Shown here: positions 47,375 to 47,954 of the stretch, in pieces
How the letters are laid out: each line of letters begins with the position of its first letter
Numbering within the stretch: the stretch's first letter is position 1
Assembly: GCF_003436275.1 (NCBI RefSeq)
Contig: NZ_QSOP01000019.1
Location: 1 to 47,954, forward strand
Reading direction: 5' to 3'
Source: Collinsella sp. TM09-10AT
GTDB lineage: Bacteria; Actinomycetota; Coriobacteriia; Coriobacteriales; Coriobacteriaceae
DNA: 47,954 nt
Notes under the pieces: generated by a model
What the model saw: the letters and a program-made list of their open reading frames with translations, nothing else
What the model was told of the DNA's origin: nothing
Databases searched by the model: none
Program-made: the position numbers and the translations under genes

Positions 47375-47925
47375 CTGTCCGTTCAGTCCCCGTGGGGGAC
47401 GGTTGCCTAACACTATTCACTATTGTCTCAATTTAGTCGACCTATGGCACGGACGTATCGCGTGAACGGTATCTTTACCTACTTCTTACGCTGACAAGCC
47501 ATAGAGCTGACGCCCTTCGCGTTGTGAAAAACGGTCTATATCCTCACTCAACTGGTGAGTATGTGTGAATAAGAATGATAGGTAGCTGAATATCATCGAA
47601 TACAGACAGAAACACGAACAAGCGTCATTTATATACATAAAACCGTTTTAGATATGCAATTCTTAATCGAAAGATTGGAGTTGTGATTGCGAATGATTTT
47701 TAAGAAAAAAGAGCATTTACCTTAGAAAAGCTACTTTAGAACGCCGAAGTGCATTATGGGGGAATCATATTCGATATACCGTTCATCGAACTTTGTTGAC
47801 CGTTCGGGGGCGAGGTGGAATTGCGGGTGATATTTGGATATAACTAGAGCTGTCAGCAAGCAGCACCCGTTACGGAAGGGTGCTGAGAGATTCGGCCGAA
47901 AGGCCCGAAAGAAAGGTAGGAGGCC
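47375..47925 (+). other. Long AT-rich intergenic region with paired hairpins before arcA
   Basis: No gene is seen in 550 bases. The part 47580-47750 is unusually AT-rich and probably carries promoters. Close to the next gene two hairpins occur: CAGCACCC/GGGTGCTG (47861-47885) and TTCGGCC/GGCCCGAA around GAAA (47891-47909). They lie 16 bases before the start codon and could form a structured leader. No known riboswitch class is recognised. Confidence 0.5.
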
Positions 47926-47954
47926 ATGACGAAAGGTCTGCACGTGCCTTCCGA
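47926..47954 (+). CDS. arcA: Start of a gene cut by the window edge, probably arginine deiminase
   Basis: AGGAGG lies 3 bases before the ATG. The nine complete codons read MTKGLHVPS, followed by GA, which allows Glu or Asp. Arginine deiminases often begin with a short tail and HVxSEIGxL, which fits. The identification rests on these few residues and is tentative. Arginine deiminase would give energy by arginine fermentation. Confidence 0.45.

Noticed and set aside
47861..47909. TPP or guanidine riboswitch before the right-edge gene
   Set aside because: GGGTGCTGAGAGA recalls part of the TPP core, but the second conserved half is missing and the bases are explained by a simple hairpin. The ACGG in the loop recalls guanidine-II, but the second hairpin has a GAAA loop.

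Overview
The window looks like chromosomal DNA of a Collinsella-type gut actinobacterium (Coriobacteriia). The DNA is GC-rich with strong GC/AAG-biased codon use. The gene content fits a fermentative anaerobe: L-lactate dehydrogenase, acetate kinases with phosphotransacetylase, and probably the start of arginine deiminase at the right edge. The cell wall genes fit a Gram-positive: a sortase-anchored C69 peptidase, a coiled-coil wall hydrolase and a candidate D-aspartate ligase/aspartate racemase pair. The genus is an inference; no rRNA gene is present.

Left part (1-10.2 kb): an aminotransferase, ldh, a frameshifted DUF2974 hydrolase, a nucleoid-associated protein, then the minus-strand operon lysA-dapA-dapB-dapH. 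A lysine riboswitch lies in its leader. lysA and dapA are one open frame, with an internal Shine-Dalgarno site in front of dapA. A divergent M20 deacetylase gene (candidate dapL) and the aminotransferase (candidate patA) would complete the acetyl branch of the diaminopimelate/lysine pathway, apart from lysC, asd and dapF, which are not here.

Accessory stretch (10.2-18.6 kb): a higBA toxin-antitoxin pair with a LexA-like box touching its -10 element, a small membrane protein, an EcsC protein, gene debris, a DUF4352-like lipoprotein, an HTH protein with a membrane Ser/Thr kinase, and a DUF4143-type AAA ATPase. Four 18-bp repeats at an exact 23-bp period precede the ATPase. It is bracketed by a diverged duplicate of the 3' end of the neighbouring wall-hydrolase gene.

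Middle (18.6-34.4 kb): ATP-grasp ligase plus racemase; a complete ECF transporter (S component, fused double ATPase, T component) preceded by a leader peptide with three consecutive Trp codons and a terminator, which identifies it as a probable tryptophan importer under attenuation control; a C69 dipeptidase; a lipid kinase with a 30-residue membrane peptide; RNase D; a membrane Zn peptidase; xseA-xseB; a HIT protein; and a LysR/MFS pair.

Right part (34.5-48 kb): two tandem acetate kinase genes convergent with pta; glf with a glycosyltransferase; and a minus-strand run of a P1 peptidase, maf, a DJ-1 protein, an RNA methyltransferase and ppk. The last 29 bases look like the first codons of arcA.

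Intergenic regions are rich in perfect palindromes. The most notable is a two-copy family (about 23.4 and 29.1 kb) with a conserved 53-nt core inside unrelated outer stems, one pair of bases showing compensatory change. No tRNA, rRNA, CRISPR array or intact transposase was seen.
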